Of a DNA stretch of 64,000 bases, positions 48,348 through 57,058 are shown in pieces. The notes under the pieces were generated by a model. That model did no database searches and had not been told where the DNA came from. It was given only the letters and a program-made list of their open reading frames with translations. This DNA comes from Halomontanus rarus (lineage in GTDB: Archaea; Halobacteriota; Halobacteria; Halobacteriales; Natrialbaceae), in NCBI RefSeq assembly GCF_017357405.1, contig NZ_CP071597.1, forward strand, positions 3,720,001 through 3,784,000, in the 5' to 3' direction. The position numbers and the translations under genes were made by a program. Numbering within the stretch: the first letter of the stretch is position 1; each line of letters opens with the position of its first letter.

Positions 48348-49184
48348 TCAATTCCAGGACGCGTCCGCGGGATCGATCTTCCGGTCGGTCCGTTCGATCG
48401 CGTCGATCGCCGCGACGTCTTCGGACGACAACTCGAGTGCGAGGGATTCCCAGTTGTCCGCGATGTGGTCTTCGCCCGTCGCTTTGGGTATCGGTGTCAC
48501 GCCCTTCTCGATCAGCCAGGCGAGGCTGACCTGGGCCTCGGTGACGCCGTGTTTCTCGGCGGCGTCTTTGAGTTCGTCGACCTCGAAGACCTGACCGCGG
48601 GCCAGCGGCGAATAGGCGACGACCTCGACGTCGTAGTTCTCGCAGGCCTCCCGGACGTCCGCTTGCTGGAGCAGCGGGTGCATCTCGACCTGGTTCGCGA
48701 AGATCGGCGCGTCCAGGATATCGAGTGCGACCTCGAGATCGGCGGGTTCGAAGTTGCTCACGCCCACGTTCTCGATCAGCCCGTCAGCGTACAGTTCGTC
48801 GAACGCAGGGAGGGTGTCCTCCGGATCGTACTCGCCTTTCGGCCAGTGGACGTACAGCAGGTCGATCGTGTCGACGCCGAGCCGGTCGAGACTGTCTCGG
48901 GCGGTCTCGAGGACGTCGTCGCGGGCGAGGTTCGCGGTGCTGATCTTCGTCGCGAGGAAGACCTCCTCCCGGTCGACGTCCGCCCGCGCGATTCCCTCGC
49001 CGACGGCGTCCTCGTTGCCGTAGGCCTGTGCGGTGTCGACGTGCCGATAGCCCATCTCGAGGGCCGTTCGGACGCTCTCGGCGCACTGTTCGGGGTCGGT
49101 GTTTTGCCAGGTGCCGAGACCGAGCATCGGCATACCGTTGGCTCTCGGACACGTGCCGGGTTCGATATCGTTCGCGTCGCCCAT
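48348..49184 (-). CDS. Aldo/keto reductase
   Basis: A 278-residue NAD(P)H-dependent reductase with the AKR tetrad: Asp in GYRHVDTAQAYGNEDAVGEG with Tyr55, Lys in LATKISTAN, His in LYVHWPKG, plus NVGVSNFEPADLEVAL and the NADP-site IPKATGEDHIADN. Substrates are typically aldehydes or ketosugars (for example 2,5-diketogluconate reductase relatives). It is divergent from a small HTH gene. Confidence 0.93.
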   Translation of the reverse strand: MGDANDIEPGTCPRANGMPMLGLGTWQNTDPEQCAESVRTALEMGYRHVDTAQAYGNEDAVGEGIARADVDREEVFLATKISTANLARDDVLETARDSLDRLGVDTIDLLYVHWPKGEYDPEDTLPAFDELYADGLIENVGVSNFEPADLEVALDILDAPIFANQVEMHPLLQQADVREACENYDVEVVAYSPLARGQVFEVDELKDAAEKHGVTEAQVSLAWLIEKGVTPIPKATGEDHIADNWESLALELSSEDVAAIDAIERTDRKIDPADASWN

Positions 49185-49317
49185 GGTCGATCCTCCACGA
49201 CGAGCGAAAAAGGGGTTGGGGAAGCGGCCAGCAAGTCGTCGATCGGCAGTCGTCCTCGCCGAGCGTGCTCGCTGTCACTCGGTTAATCAAAACAACTAGG
49301 GGGGTGAAAATCGTCCG

Positions 49318-49325
49318 TATTTACC
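49318..49325 (+). promoter_or_regulatory. TATA box of the small HTH gene
   Basis: GTATTTAC centred 28 nt before the ATG at 49349, consistent with a leaderless transcript and with that start choice. Confidence 0.5.
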
Positions 49326-49348
49326 TGCGTAGAGTGTTACCTGTCCCT

Positions 49349-49657
49349 ATGGACACGTCGAGTTACGACTCCGTCTTCGATGCCCTCGCCGCGAGCGAGC
49401 GACGACAACTCCTGATCACGTTACTCGAACACGACAGCCAGGAGACGACGGTTCTCCTCGGCGTTCCGTGGCGAATCTCACAGTCACACGACGAACTGGT
49501 CCGCTACCGTCACGTTCACCTCCCGAAGCTAGAAGACTACGGGTTCATCGAGTGGGACAGGACGGAACAGCAGGTCACGAAAGGGGATCGATTCGACGAG
49601 ATCGAACCGCTCGTGGAACTGCTGTGTGAGCACCAAACGCCCGTTCTCGATCACTGA
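49349..49657 (+). CDS. Small winged-helix regulator (DUF7344-like)
   Basis: A 102-residue protein: SVFDALAASERRQLLITLLEHD opens the winged helix, a variable middle follows, then ELVRYRHVHLPKLEDYGFIEWDRTEQQVTKG (recognition helix and wing). The H(V/I)HLPKLEDYGF(I)xW(D) motif is common in the haloarchaeal DUF7344/ArsR-like group. The ATG at 49349 is supported by the TATA at 49318-49325. Targets unknown. Confidence 0.85.
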   Translation: MDTSSYDSVFDALAASERRQLLITLLEHDSQETTVLLGVPWRISQSHDELVRYRHVHLPKLEDYGFIEWDRTEQQVTKGDRFDEIEPLVELLCEHQTPVLDH

Positions 49658-50199
49658 GTCGGATTGGCGGCCGACGAGTACGGAGAGCCCACGTCGCGTT
49701 CCTCGAGGTCGTTCGGACCTTGGAGGACTTAGCAACGGGGGAAGCGTCGGTTCGCCAGCCGTCGAAGATCGACGGGTTCTGCTGACGAACGATCGACGAC
49801 CGTCGAACCGCGTGCCCGCTCTCCCTCGAGACGACGGTACTGCACGCGGATCGTATCGCCCTCGAACGGAGAATCATAATCTAATTGATGGTCGCGTTGG
49901 CATCGAAGACAGCGATCGCTATCGCCGTCTTATCGTCGTACATTCACTAGAATCTTGGCGTGTCTCGTCGTGGTTGGGCCGTAACGAGACACACCGACTG
50001 AAGATTGCAGACGTACCCACAAGTACCTTGTGTGATAATCCGAGTGAAAGATCTATCGCGCGGTATTGATCACTGCTATCACACACCCTGTTCGAGGCTT
50101 CTAGCCATTCCTCACACCGTTCGCTCGGTCAACACACGAATCCTTTTCCCCCGTCATCACCTACTGCGCATGTTCGAACGGCGAACTCGTGGTTGGGCC
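49658..50199. other. Intergenic region, nothing recognised
   Basis: About 540 bases before the TrmB gene. Lower GC in its second half, scattered short ORFs without coding bias, no strong repeat. An alternative upstream start of the TrmB gene (ATG at 50170) lies inside it. Confidence 0.4.
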
Positions 50200-51018
50200 A
50201 TGACACAGGACGAAACAATTTCGGAGGCGATTAGCCTATTGCAAGAGCTGGGGCTCAAGGAGTACGAAGCACGCTGTTTTATGGCGTTGACACAACTCCC
50301 GACGGGGACCGCCAAGGAGATCCACGAAATCTCGGAGGTTCCCCGAACGAGGGTGTACGACGCCATCCGCGTCCTCGAGTCACAGGGGCTGGTCGAAGTC
50401 CAGCACTCGAGTCCACAGGTGTACCGCGCGGTCGGGATCACGGAGGCGACGGAGACGCTCCGCCAGAAGTACGACGACCGGATCGAGACGCTCGAGACGT
50501 ACCTCGAGAACACGGAGGTGCAGGACGCCGGGGCGGACGACGATCAGCTGCAGGAAGTCTGGTCGCTGATGGGGCACGACGCGATCGAGTCGCGAATGCT
50601 CGACCTCGTCGACAGTGCGGAGTCGGAGATCGCGTTGCTGGTCGTCGACGACGCGATCCTCTCGGAACCGCTGTTCGAGAAGTTACACGAGGCGCGGGAT
50701 CGGAACCTGTCGATCCTGCTCGGCGGGCAGACCGAGGCGATCACCGAGCAACTCGGGGCGGAACTCCCCAACGTCCGCGTGTTCGAAACCGGTCTCGACT
50801 GGCTCACCAGCTCGAGCGTCGGACACGAGGTCGCGATCAGCCGAGTTCTCCTCGTCGACCGCCAAACGCTCCTCATCGGCTCGTACTATCCGGACGCCGA
50901 CGACGGGCAGGCACAGGAACAGGCGATTTTCGCGAAGGGCCTCGAGAACGGTATCGTCGTCCTCCTCCGCCGACTGGTGTCGTCGGGGTTGGCCACCGTC
51001 GACGACCCGGGGCGCTGA
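50200..51018 (+). CDS. TrmB family transcriptional regulator
   Basis: A 272-residue regulator: the winged-helix N-terminus EAISLLQELGLKEYEARCFMALTQLPTGTAKEIHEISEVPRTRVYDAIRVLESQGLVEVQ is the TrmB signature in short pieces, a linker helix (DDRIETLETYLEN) follows, and residues about 120-265 form the effector-binding domain (SAESEIALLVVDDAILSE, SILLGGQTEAITEQL, ISRVLLVDRQTLLIGSYYP). TrmB relatives sense sugars such as glucose or trehalose and switch catabolic operons, but the effector here is unknown. The ATG at 50200 matches family starts; an earlier one at 50170 is possible. Confidence 0.88.
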   Translation: MTQDETISEAISLLQELGLKEYEARCFMALTQLPTGTAKEIHEISEVPRTRVYDAIRVLESQGLVEVQHSSPQVYRAVGITEATETLRQKYDDRIETLETYLENTEVQDAGADDDQLQEVWSLMGHDAIESRMLDLVDSAESEIALLVVDDAILSEPLFEKLHEARDRNLSILLGGQTEAITEQLGAELPNVRVFETGLDWLTSSSVGHEVAISRVLLVDRQTLLIGSYYPDADDGQAQEQAIFAKGLENGIVVLLRRLVSSGLATVDDPGR

Positions 51019-51229
51019 GCGGGTCCTCGAGTCGCGCCGTTACGGTCGGACTCGGTCGCAGTCGTTCCGTTCCGACGAGCGACGCCGATCGTCGTGTCTC
51101 GGCGGCCTCGAGTCGTGGCTCCGATGAGTGTATTCGACAGTCGACGGTCGAGACTCGAGCTCTCGCCGGTGGGTGGTTACGCTCGAGCGTTCGCGCGTTC
51201 GTTCGTTGATCGCGGTCTCGCCCTCGCTC

Positions 51230-51478
51230 TCACCTTCTCTCTACGTCGAGGTCGAGGTCGCCGCGAGCGATTCGACAGCCACACGGCGAGGCGTAGTGGG
51301 TGGTCGGTCCGGTGCTGGTCGTGGCGATCATCGGGTCGCCACACGACGGACACTCCGGGAGAGCCCGGAGGCGGGCGTCAGAATCGGAATTGGAATCCGA
51401 ACTGGGATCGGGATCGGAATCCTGGCTCGAGTCCGTTCCCGAATCGGCCCCCGAATCCGACCGATCACGGTCGCTCAT
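51230..51478 (-). CDS. Small CPxCG-type zinc finger protein
   Basis: An 82-residue protein. Residues 1-35 are an Asp/Ser repeat run; residues 36-72 form a zinc knuckle with Cys43, Cys46, Cys66 and Cys68 (CPSCG ... SPCGCR). The RALPECPSCGDPM and ASPCGCRIA elements are typical of small haloarchaeal zinc finger proteins of the CPxCG group, many linked to nucleic acid or protein contacts. It is convergent with the TrmB gene end by about 210 bp. Its N-terminal repeat is one of several GAxTCx-type hexamer expansions in the window. Confidence 0.75.
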   Translation of the reverse strand: MSDRDRSDSGADSGTDSSQDSDPDPSSDSNSDSDARLRALPECPSCGDPMIATTSTGPTTHYASPCGCRIARGDLDLDVERR

Positions 51479-51592
51479 CGGCCCCTCCGGGCCCGACTGT
51501 AGTCCGCTCGAGAAGGCGTCGTCGATACTCCGAGTGGAGAACGATGCGGCGGGCGTGCGAGACGTTTATGTCTCGCCAGTCTGTACGGAATC

Positions 51593-51748
51593 ATGGCAAC
51601 TAAACCGTGCGAGGTTTGGAAGCCACGTCTCGGGTGTTCTAGCACCCGGGGCATTTCGTTGCGTGCCCCCGCGCTCGGTGGAGGACGGGCTTCCGGGTTA
51701 CGTGTCGCGTCGTCGAACCTTATATCTACTGGAATGTGCGGGAAATAA
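51593..51748 (+). CDS. Possible 51-aa small protein or structured RNA
   Basis: An ORF of 51 codons (MATKPCEVWKPRLGCSSTRG then to GMCGK) starts 26 nt after a TTTATG element (51565-51570), fitting a leaderless gene. Its DNA also folds into two hairpins (CGGGTG-TTCTAG-CACCCG at 51631-51648, and GGGCA/TGCCC at 51649-51668), and a TATA-like CCTTATATC follows at 51718-51726. A strong terminator lies at 51953-51988. The protein reading has odd composition (few acidic residues for a haloarchaeon), so a non-coding RNA is at least as likely. No family match. Confidence 0.35.
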   Translation: MATKPCEVWKPRLGCSSTRGISLRAPALGGGRASGLRVASSNLISTGMCGK

Positions 51749-51952
51749 CGAGCGCGAGAGGGGTGAGATCGTCTCGAGAAACGCACCCGACGTCAGCGGT
51801 ACAGGTGCCGTCCTCGAGTTCGACGCAACGGGAGAGAGTACACCGAAAAAGCGACCGCCGACACTCGAGAGAGCACGTTCCCGTCGATTGAGGCAGTGGG
51901 CGGACCGATGTCTCGCGAATCGCCAACCCAGCCGTTCTCTCAGCGTACTGCC

Positions 51953-51988
51953 CCGCTCGAGAGGCGGGCCTCTCGAGCGGCCTTTTTT
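51953..51988 (+). terminator. Strong hairpin-T terminator
   Basis: CCGCTCGAGAGG (51953-51964) and CCTCTCGAGCGG (51969-51980) form a perfect 12-bp stem with a 4-nt loop, followed by CCTTTTTT (51981-51988). On the plus strand it would end a transcript from the 51.6-51.7 kb promoters. The reverse complement lies right after the geranylgeranyl reductase stop and may also end that mRNA. Confidence 0.75.
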
Positions 51989-52007
51989 GGTGGAAAAAAG
52001 GTCCGTG

Positions 52008-53378
52008 TTAGTATTTCGGCTCCGCCCCGGTCAGCTCGTAGAACTCGTCCATGAGGGAGTCGCGCTCGGCCTTCCAGGCGTCGAAGTGGGCGGGGTCGTC
52101 GGGGTAGGAGTCGTAGATGTCCTTGAGCGAGCCCGCCGTTTTCTGGACCTTGTAGAGTTCGTAGAGGATATCCCAGTGACCGAACGTTTTGAACAGCGTC
52201 TTCAGCTTCAGGCCGAGACCCATCGACGCCGTTCCCTCCTTGCCGATGGCGTCGATGATCGGCTGGCCGGGCAGGGCGGTGATGAGCGAGACGAGTTCGT
52301 CGACGTCGTGGGCGCCGCCGAAGATGTTGTAGAGGTCCATCGCGGCGAAGCGCTTGCCGAAGTCCGTCTGGACGCGCCGGTTGTACTCCCAGAGGGCCGC
52401 CTCGCTCACGTCGCCGTCCGCGATCCCCTCCGCCGCGATCTTGGCCGCCCAGTGGCCCGCCTTCGCCGCGCCCGGGATACCGCCACCGGTACAGGGATTC
52501 ACGTGCGCCGCGGCGTCGCCGACGGCCACGTAGCCGGGGTGGACCGCCGAGTCGTACGGCCGGCGGGTCGGCAGCGCCGCGCCGAGTTTGTCCTTCACTT
52601 TCGCGCCCGCGAACTCGGCGCGACTCTCGAGGTCCGCTTTGAGCGTCGAGACGAGTTCCATCGGTTCCTTGTTCATCTGGAACCCCAGCCCGGCGTTGAT
52701 CTCGGTCGGCGACCGCGGGAAGTACCAGAGGTAGCCGAGTTCCGCCGTGGGCTTGAACACGAGCGCGTCCGACCACTCGACCGGCTCCTCGAGTTCGACG
52801 ACCTCGCGGTAGGCCGAGCAGAACTGCGAGTAGTTGACGTTGGTGTCGAACGTCGACGCCGAGAAGTCGGTCTTGTCCTGGAGCAAGGACAGCGAGCCGG
52901 CGCCGTCGACGACGACGTCGGCCTCGTAGGTCGTCGGCTGGCCCTCGCGTTTGGCCCGAACGCCGGTCACCCGGCCGCTCTCCTGGACGACGTCCTGAAC
53001 GACGGTCTCGTAGTGGATGTCTGCGCCGGCGCGTTCGGTTTCCTCAAGCAGTACCTTGCCGTACGCCCAGCGGTCGACGACGCCGCCCGACTCGTTGAAC
53101 GGAATGTCGAGCGTCTCGCCGGTTCGCGGGTTCTCGAAGACGGCGCGCGTGATGTTCCGGTTCGTGAAGGCCTCCTCCTCGAGGCGGTCGCGGTCGATCA
53201 CGTCGGGGAACTTGCTGGCGCCCTTGATCCCGTCACCGCAGGCGATGTGGCCGCCTTCCTCCTCGGTCTTGCGCTCGACGAGGACGACGTCGAGGCCGTC
53301 TCGGGCGGCCGTCGCCGCCGCGAAACAGCCGGCGGTTCCGCCGCCGACGACCACCATATCGTGGGATTGCGTAGACAT
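52008..53378 (-). CDS. Digeranylgeranylglycerophospholipid reductase family FAD enzyme
   Basis: Saturates the isoprenoid chains of archaeal membrane lipids. The 456-residue flavoprotein has the N-terminal Rossmann MVVVGGGTAGCFAAATAARDGLDVVLVERK, the substrate-lid region, VVVDGAGSLSLL, WYFPRSPTEINAGLGFQM and the second FAD motif YVAVGDAAAHVNPCTGGGIPGAAKAGHWAA. The start at 53378 (MSTQSHDMVVVGG) is supported by a minus-strand TATA-like TTTTTTATTC (53405-53413). Its end is followed by a strong hairpin. One of several paralogs expected in haloarchaea; the exact lipid substrate is not decided. Confidence 0.92.
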   Translation of the reverse strand: MSTQSHDMVVVGGGTAGCFAAATAARDGLDVVLVERKTEEEGGHIACGDGIKGASKFPDVIDRDRLEEEAFTNRNITRAVFENPRTGETLDIPFNESGGVVDRWAYGKVLLEETERAGADIHYETVVQDVVQESGRVTGVRAKREGQPTTYEADVVVDGAGSLSLLQDKTDFSASTFDTNVNYSQFCSAYREVVELEEPVEWSDALVFKPTAELGYLWYFPRSPTEINAGLGFQMNKEPMELVSTLKADLESRAEFAGAKVKDKLGAALPTRRPYDSAVHPGYVAVGDAAAHVNPCTGGGIPGAAKAGHWAAKIAAEGIADGDVSEAALWEYNRRVQTDFGKRFAAMDLYNIFGGAHDVDELVSLITALPGQPIIDAIGKEGTASMGLGLKLKTLFKTFGHWDILYELYKVQKTAGSLKDIYDSYPDDPAHFDAWKAERDSLMDEFYELTGAEPKY

Positions 53379-53404
53379 CTCTACCGCACTGGATAGCATC
53401 CGAG

Positions 53405-53413
53405 AATAAAAAA
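53405..53413 (-). promoter_or_regulatory. TATA box of the geranylgeranyl reductase gene
   Basis: TTTTTTATT on the minus strand, 27-35 nt upstream of the ATG at 53378; it rules out the earlier in-frame ATG at 53399. Confidence 0.5.
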
Positions 53414-53585
53414 CGGATGGGAAGGTTCTGACGTCCGGAAAACGACGGAAGGCGGACTCTCACGAAATCGCGAGTCTCTCACACCGGCGGGCGTTTCGAC
53501 CGTCGGTGGTCGTGCGCTCGAGTCTCTGGCGTCGATGGCCGTACGCTCGAGCCTTCGGTCGCCGGTCACGCCGCCGAGACCGACG

Positions 53586-54326
53586 TCACTGATACATCCG
53601 AAGCGGCTGGGCCTGCGTACTCTCCTCCTCGCCGAGGTTCTGCATCCGTTCGGCGAGCTTTTCGCGCTGCTCGCGGATCTCCTCGGCGCGGTCGACGAGG
53701 TCGGTCACGTCCACCTCGAGATCCGTGATCGGAGCGATCCCCTTCTGGATGAGGACCCGAGCGGCTTCGGGGTCGGGGAACTGCGGGCTGCTCTCGACGA
53801 CGAGTCCGAGGCTGTCCCGGTCGAGTTGGGCGGACCGGTTGATGAGCGCGCCCGTCGGACCGCTGACGACGCCGTCCTCGGACGGGGTGGCGATGTCGTG
53901 GGCCTCGAGCAGGTCGGCGCCGTCGCCTGTCGCGATCCCGTAGAGGTCGGGGACGCCGTCCTTTTCGGCGGGGAAGCCGCTGAGGAAGATCGGTGTGACG
54001 TCGGTCTCGACCAGCCAGGAGGTGAGACACTCGGCGACGGTGCCGACCGCCGGCGCGGCGATGGGGGCGTCGCTCTGGAGCGCCAAGAGGTCGCGGTCCT
54101 CGTCGACGTAGATCCGGACCGGCGGTCGGATCGTGGAATCGCCCTTCCGGTAAACGCCGACCCGCGGCAGCCCGTCGCAGTGGACGCTCGCGTAGTAGTC
54201 CATCTCGAACTCGTCGATCAGGTGGTCGGTCGCGATCTTGCCGACCAGCCCGATGCCCGGGAAGCCTTCGACCAGCGTCGGTTCCTCGAGGGCTGCCTCC
54301 TCACCTTGCAGGCGGATTTGAGCCAT
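53586..54326 (-). CDS. PAC2 family protein (proteasome assembly chaperone-like)
   Basis: A 246-residue protein: EEPTLVEGFPGIGLVGKIATDHLI is the PAC2 opening, then PPVRIYVDEDRDLLALQSDAPIAAPAVGT, VTPIFLSGFPAEKDGVPDLYGIATGDGAD, and SGPTGALINRSAQLDRDSLGLV, followed by a C-terminal coiled segment (DRAEEIREQREKLAERMQNLG). Eukaryotic PAC2 and its archaeal homologues help assemble the 20S proteasome. The archaeal role is probable but not shown here. The start MAQIRLQGEEAALEEP is the first ATG of the frame. Confidence 0.88.
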   Translation of the reverse strand: MAQIRLQGEEAALEEPTLVEGFPGIGLVGKIATDHLIDEFEMDYYASVHCDGLPRVGVYRKGDSTIRPPVRIYVDEDRDLLALQSDAPIAAPAVGTVAECLTSWLVETDVTPIFLSGFPAEKDGVPDLYGIATGDGADLLEAHDIATPSEDGVVSGPTGALINRSAQLDRDSLGLVVESSPQFPDPEAARVLIQKGIAPITDLEVDVTDLVDRAEEIREQREKLAERMQNLGEEESTQAQPLRMYQ

Positions 54327-54398
54327 GGTCGACTCGACTGCGGATAGCCTCTTAAAATCGAGGGCGAAAGGGACGATCGCCGTCGACCGTGATTCGGG

Positions 54399-55106
54399 TT
54401 AGACGGACAGTACGAGCATGTCGGTCGATCCCGTCTGGAACTCGAACGGCGTCTCGGTGAGGGTCGCGTCGTAGCCGTCGGCTCGAAGCGTCTCGAGGAC
54501 CTCGTCCAGTCGCCCGTACGGTTCGGCGTCGAGTCCCTGCAGCGGGTAGACGCGTACCTCGTCCGTCGCGACGCGAGCGAGTTCGCGGAGGCTCTCGAGG
54601 TGGAACTCGTACTCGAGCCGATCGCCGTAGAGAAACAGCAGGTGCGCCGAGAGGACGAGCGAGAACGAGTCGGTCGCGAACGGCAGTTCGGGTAGCTCGG
54701 CGAACGCGTATCTTCCCTCGAGACGACCCGTCGGGTAGTCGGCCAGAAACCGCTCCGAGGCCCGCTCGAGGAACGCGATTCGCCGGTCGACGCTTCCGTA
54801 GTACTCCCATTCGAAGAGGTGCCGTTTGTCGGGCAGTTGCTCGGCGACGGCGACGACGTCGGCTCGACAGCGGCGGGCGACGACCGCCGGCGGGTGACGG
54901 TACAGCACGTCCGCGCCGGTGACCGAGACTCCGCGTTCGTGTGCGGTCGCGACGAACGAGTCCGTCCCGGACGGACAGTCGAGGACCCGTCTCCCCTCGA
55001 GGTCGGCCGCCTCGAGGTCGAACATCGCCAGGTATTCCTCGAACGTGCGGCCGATAACGACGAAATCGGCGACCTCGAACGCGTCGGCGGTATCGTTTTC
55101 GGACAT
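54399..55106 (-). CDS. SAM-dependent methyltransferase-like protein
   Basis: A 235-residue Rossmann protein. A glycine-poor SAM region (GRRVLDCPSGTDSFVATAHERGVSVTGADVL) is followed by conserved-looking SFSLVLSAHLLFLYGDRLEYEFHLESLRELARVATDEVRVYPL. The loop CPSGTDSF deviates from the usual GxGxG, so SAM binding should be considered unproven; many haloarchaeal proteins of this group carry that variant. The start is the ATG at 55106, 27-35 nt downstream of the minus-strand TATA AATATATAC (55132-55141). Confidence 0.78.
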   Translation of the reverse strand: MSENDTADAFEVADFVVIGRTFEEYLAMFDLEAADLEGRRVLDCPSGTDSFVATAHERGVSVTGADVLYRHPPAVVARRCRADVVAVAEQLPDKRHLFEWEYYGSVDRRIAFLERASERFLADYPTGRLEGRYAFAELPELPFATDSFSLVLSAHLLFLYGDRLEYEFHLESLRELARVATDEVRVYPLQGLDAEPYGRLDEVLETLRADGYDATLTETPFEFQTGSTDMLVLSV

Positions 55107-55363
55107 GGTGGTAACCACAATAATACACTAATGTATATATTTGTCTGGTGTTGTATAACAATATTTGTGGGGCTGTTGGCGCCGAGCCACGTCCGTCCCC
55201 TCTCCCCCTTTCCTCTCGGAACCCCGGGGAACCGCTTTATCCGCGAACTCGTCGAGACCCGAGTCGTTTTCGCCGGATCTGTCTCCGAGCGTCGGCCGCC
55301 GCGACGAGCGACGAGTGGCGAGGTTCGAAACCCCCAAACACCGCGGGTCCGAAACGGCCTCCA

Positions 55364-56272
55364 ATGGAGCCACTCGAGCGGTATCGACCGATCATCGACG
55401 ACTTCGAGGCCTTTCTCGAGGCCTGCCAACGGCCGCTCGGAAACGCGGTCCGCGTGAACACTATCAAGGCCTCGGCCGACCGGGCCGTCGCCACCCTCGA
55501 GGAGGAGGGCGTCGGCTTCGAGCGGGCCGACTGGAACCCGAACGTGATCCGGCTCGAGACCGACTCGCCGGGATCGACGTGGAGTTCGTTCCACGGGTTC
55601 ACCCACGGCCAGGAGGAGGTGTCCGTAGTCCCGCCGGTCGTTCTCGACCCACAACCCGGTGAACGCGTCTGGGACGCCTGCGCCGCGCCGGGCGGGAAGG
55701 CGACCCAGCTCGCGGCGCTGATGGACGACCGCGGAACCGTGGTCGCCAACGACAGCAACCTCGGGCGACTCTCGGCGTTGCGGTTCAACGCCGAACGCCT
55801 CGGGGCGACCGCACTCGCCGTGACCAATCAGGACGCCCGCAACTACTCGCTGAAGCCCTTCGACTTCGACGCGTTCGACCGCTCGCTGGTCGACGCCCCC
55901 TGTTCGTGTGAGGGGACGATCCGCAAGAACCCCGACACGCTCGACGGGTGGACCGAAGAACACATGCACTCCGTCGCCGGCGTCCAGAAGGGAATCCTCC
56001 GCCGTGCGATCCAGGCTACCCGCGAGGGCGGTACGATCGTCTACTCCACCTGTACCTTCGCGCCCGAGGAGAACGAGGCCGTCGTGAACCACGTCCTCGA
56101 GACCGAGGACTGTCGCGTCCGCGAGTTCGACCTCGCGCTCGAGCACTCGCCGGGGGTCACCGAGTGGGACGGGGAGGCGTACGACGAGAGCCTCGAGCGC
56201 GCCGCCCGGATCTATCCGCACCAGAACGACACCGGCGGCTTCTTCGTCGCGAAACTGGAGGTGGGCGCCTGA
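55364..56272 (+). CDS. RsmB/NOP family RNA cytosine-C5 methyltransferase
   Basis: A 302-residue Nop2/Sun-type enzyme. It has the N-terminal RNA-binding segment (GNAVRVNTIKASADRAV), SAM loop WDACAAPGGKATQLAALM (104-121), the catalytic motif DAPCSCEGTIRKNP (Cys180) and YSTCTFAPEENEAVV (Cys230, the attacking cysteine in this family). It probably methylates rRNA or tRNA. Its TGA (56270-56272) overlaps the ATG of the next gene by one base, so the two are co-translated, and the downstream protein carries a PUA-like domain that could supply RNA binding. Confidence 0.93.
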   Translation: MEPLERYRPIIDDFEAFLEACQRPLGNAVRVNTIKASADRAVATLEEEGVGFERADWNPNVIRLETDSPGSTWSSFHGFTHGQEEVSVVPPVVLDPQPGERVWDACAAPGGKATQLAALMDDRGTVVANDSNLGRLSALRFNAERLGATALAVTNQDARNYSLKPFDFDAFDRSLVDAPCSCEGTIRKNPDTLDGWTEEHMHSVAGVQKGILRRAIQATREGGTIVYSTCTFAPEENEAVVNHVLETEDCRVREFDLALEHSPGVTEWDGEAYDESLERAARIYPHQNDTGGFFVAKLEVGA

Positions 56273-56790
56273 TGTCCGGGGACAACGACAACGTCGGCCG
56301 GCGCTTCGACCGCCTGCCCGCGACGGCCGCCGAGCGAACCGTCGACGGACGGGCGACCCGCGAGGAGGTCGTCGACTACTTCGAGACCAGATTCGCCATC
56401 CCCGCGGAAACCTTCGACGAGTACACGTTCTGGGAGAAAGGCAGCGGGAAGATCTGGGTCTACGCCGGCGAGGCTCCCTCGCCGCTCGAGATCGAAGCCA
56501 TCGGCATGACCTGCCTGCGCACCCGCCAGGAACACTGGAAGCCGACGACCGACGCCGTCCAGCGCTTTGGCACCCACGCCGACCGCTGCGTGATCGAACT
56601 GGATCGGGAGGAGGCCGCGCGGTTCGTCGCCGGCGAGGATCAAGAACTCGAGTGGGACGGCGACTGGGGCTACCTGATCGCCGCTCACGAGGTCGCCGGT
56701 GCGGTCGAACCGCTCGGCGTCGGGCTCTACGTCCACGGCGAGTTCCGGTCGATGGTGCCAAAGGGGAGACAACGGGACCTCGAGAGGTAA
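56272..56790 (+). CDS. DUF7122 (PUA-like) protein coupled to the RNA methyltransferase
   Basis: A 172-residue haloarchaeal protein. The fold looks like a Nip7/RsmF-C-terminal PUA module: EVVDYFETRFAIPAETFDEYTFWEKGSGKIWVYAGE, ALxxxGM-type turn in IEAIGMTCLRTRQEHWKPTTDAVQRFG and the C-terminal PLGVGLYVHGEFRSMVPKGR. I recognise DUF7122; in bacteria a PUA-like domain is fused to the RsmF-type methyltransferase. Start overlaps the upstream stop (TGATG), which strongly suggests that they act together. Confidence 0.85.
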   Translation: MSGDNDNVGRRFDRLPATAAERTVDGRATREEVVDYFETRFAIPAETFDEYTFWEKGSGKIWVYAGEAPSPLEIEAIGMTCLRTRQEHWKPTTDAVQRFGTHADRCVIELDREEAARFVAGEDQELEWDGDWGYLIAAHEVAGAVEPLGVGLYVHGEFRSMVPKGRQRDLER

Positions 56791-57058
56791 CGTAGCAGCT
56801 GAGACGGGGTGCGTTCCAATTGCGCGACAACTGTGCGATCGGGTAGGTATCGACATCGACGTTCGGTGCACGCCCGATCGCACGACAGCTGACGATCGGT
56901 GTGTGAACAGTTTCAGTTGTTACTGATACTGTAATGACGACGGGAAGTCGACCCGAACGGTTCATCGGCGCCGAACACTCCCGGTATGAGAAGTCACACC
57001 AGTTCCCACGAGTGAAACGAACAGCACTTTTAACTGTGCCGGGAAGATACCGACTTCA

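Noticed and set aside
54399..55106. Assignment as a specific named methyltransferase
   Set aside because: The SAM loop is atypical and no target-recognition motif is visible, so only a general call was made.
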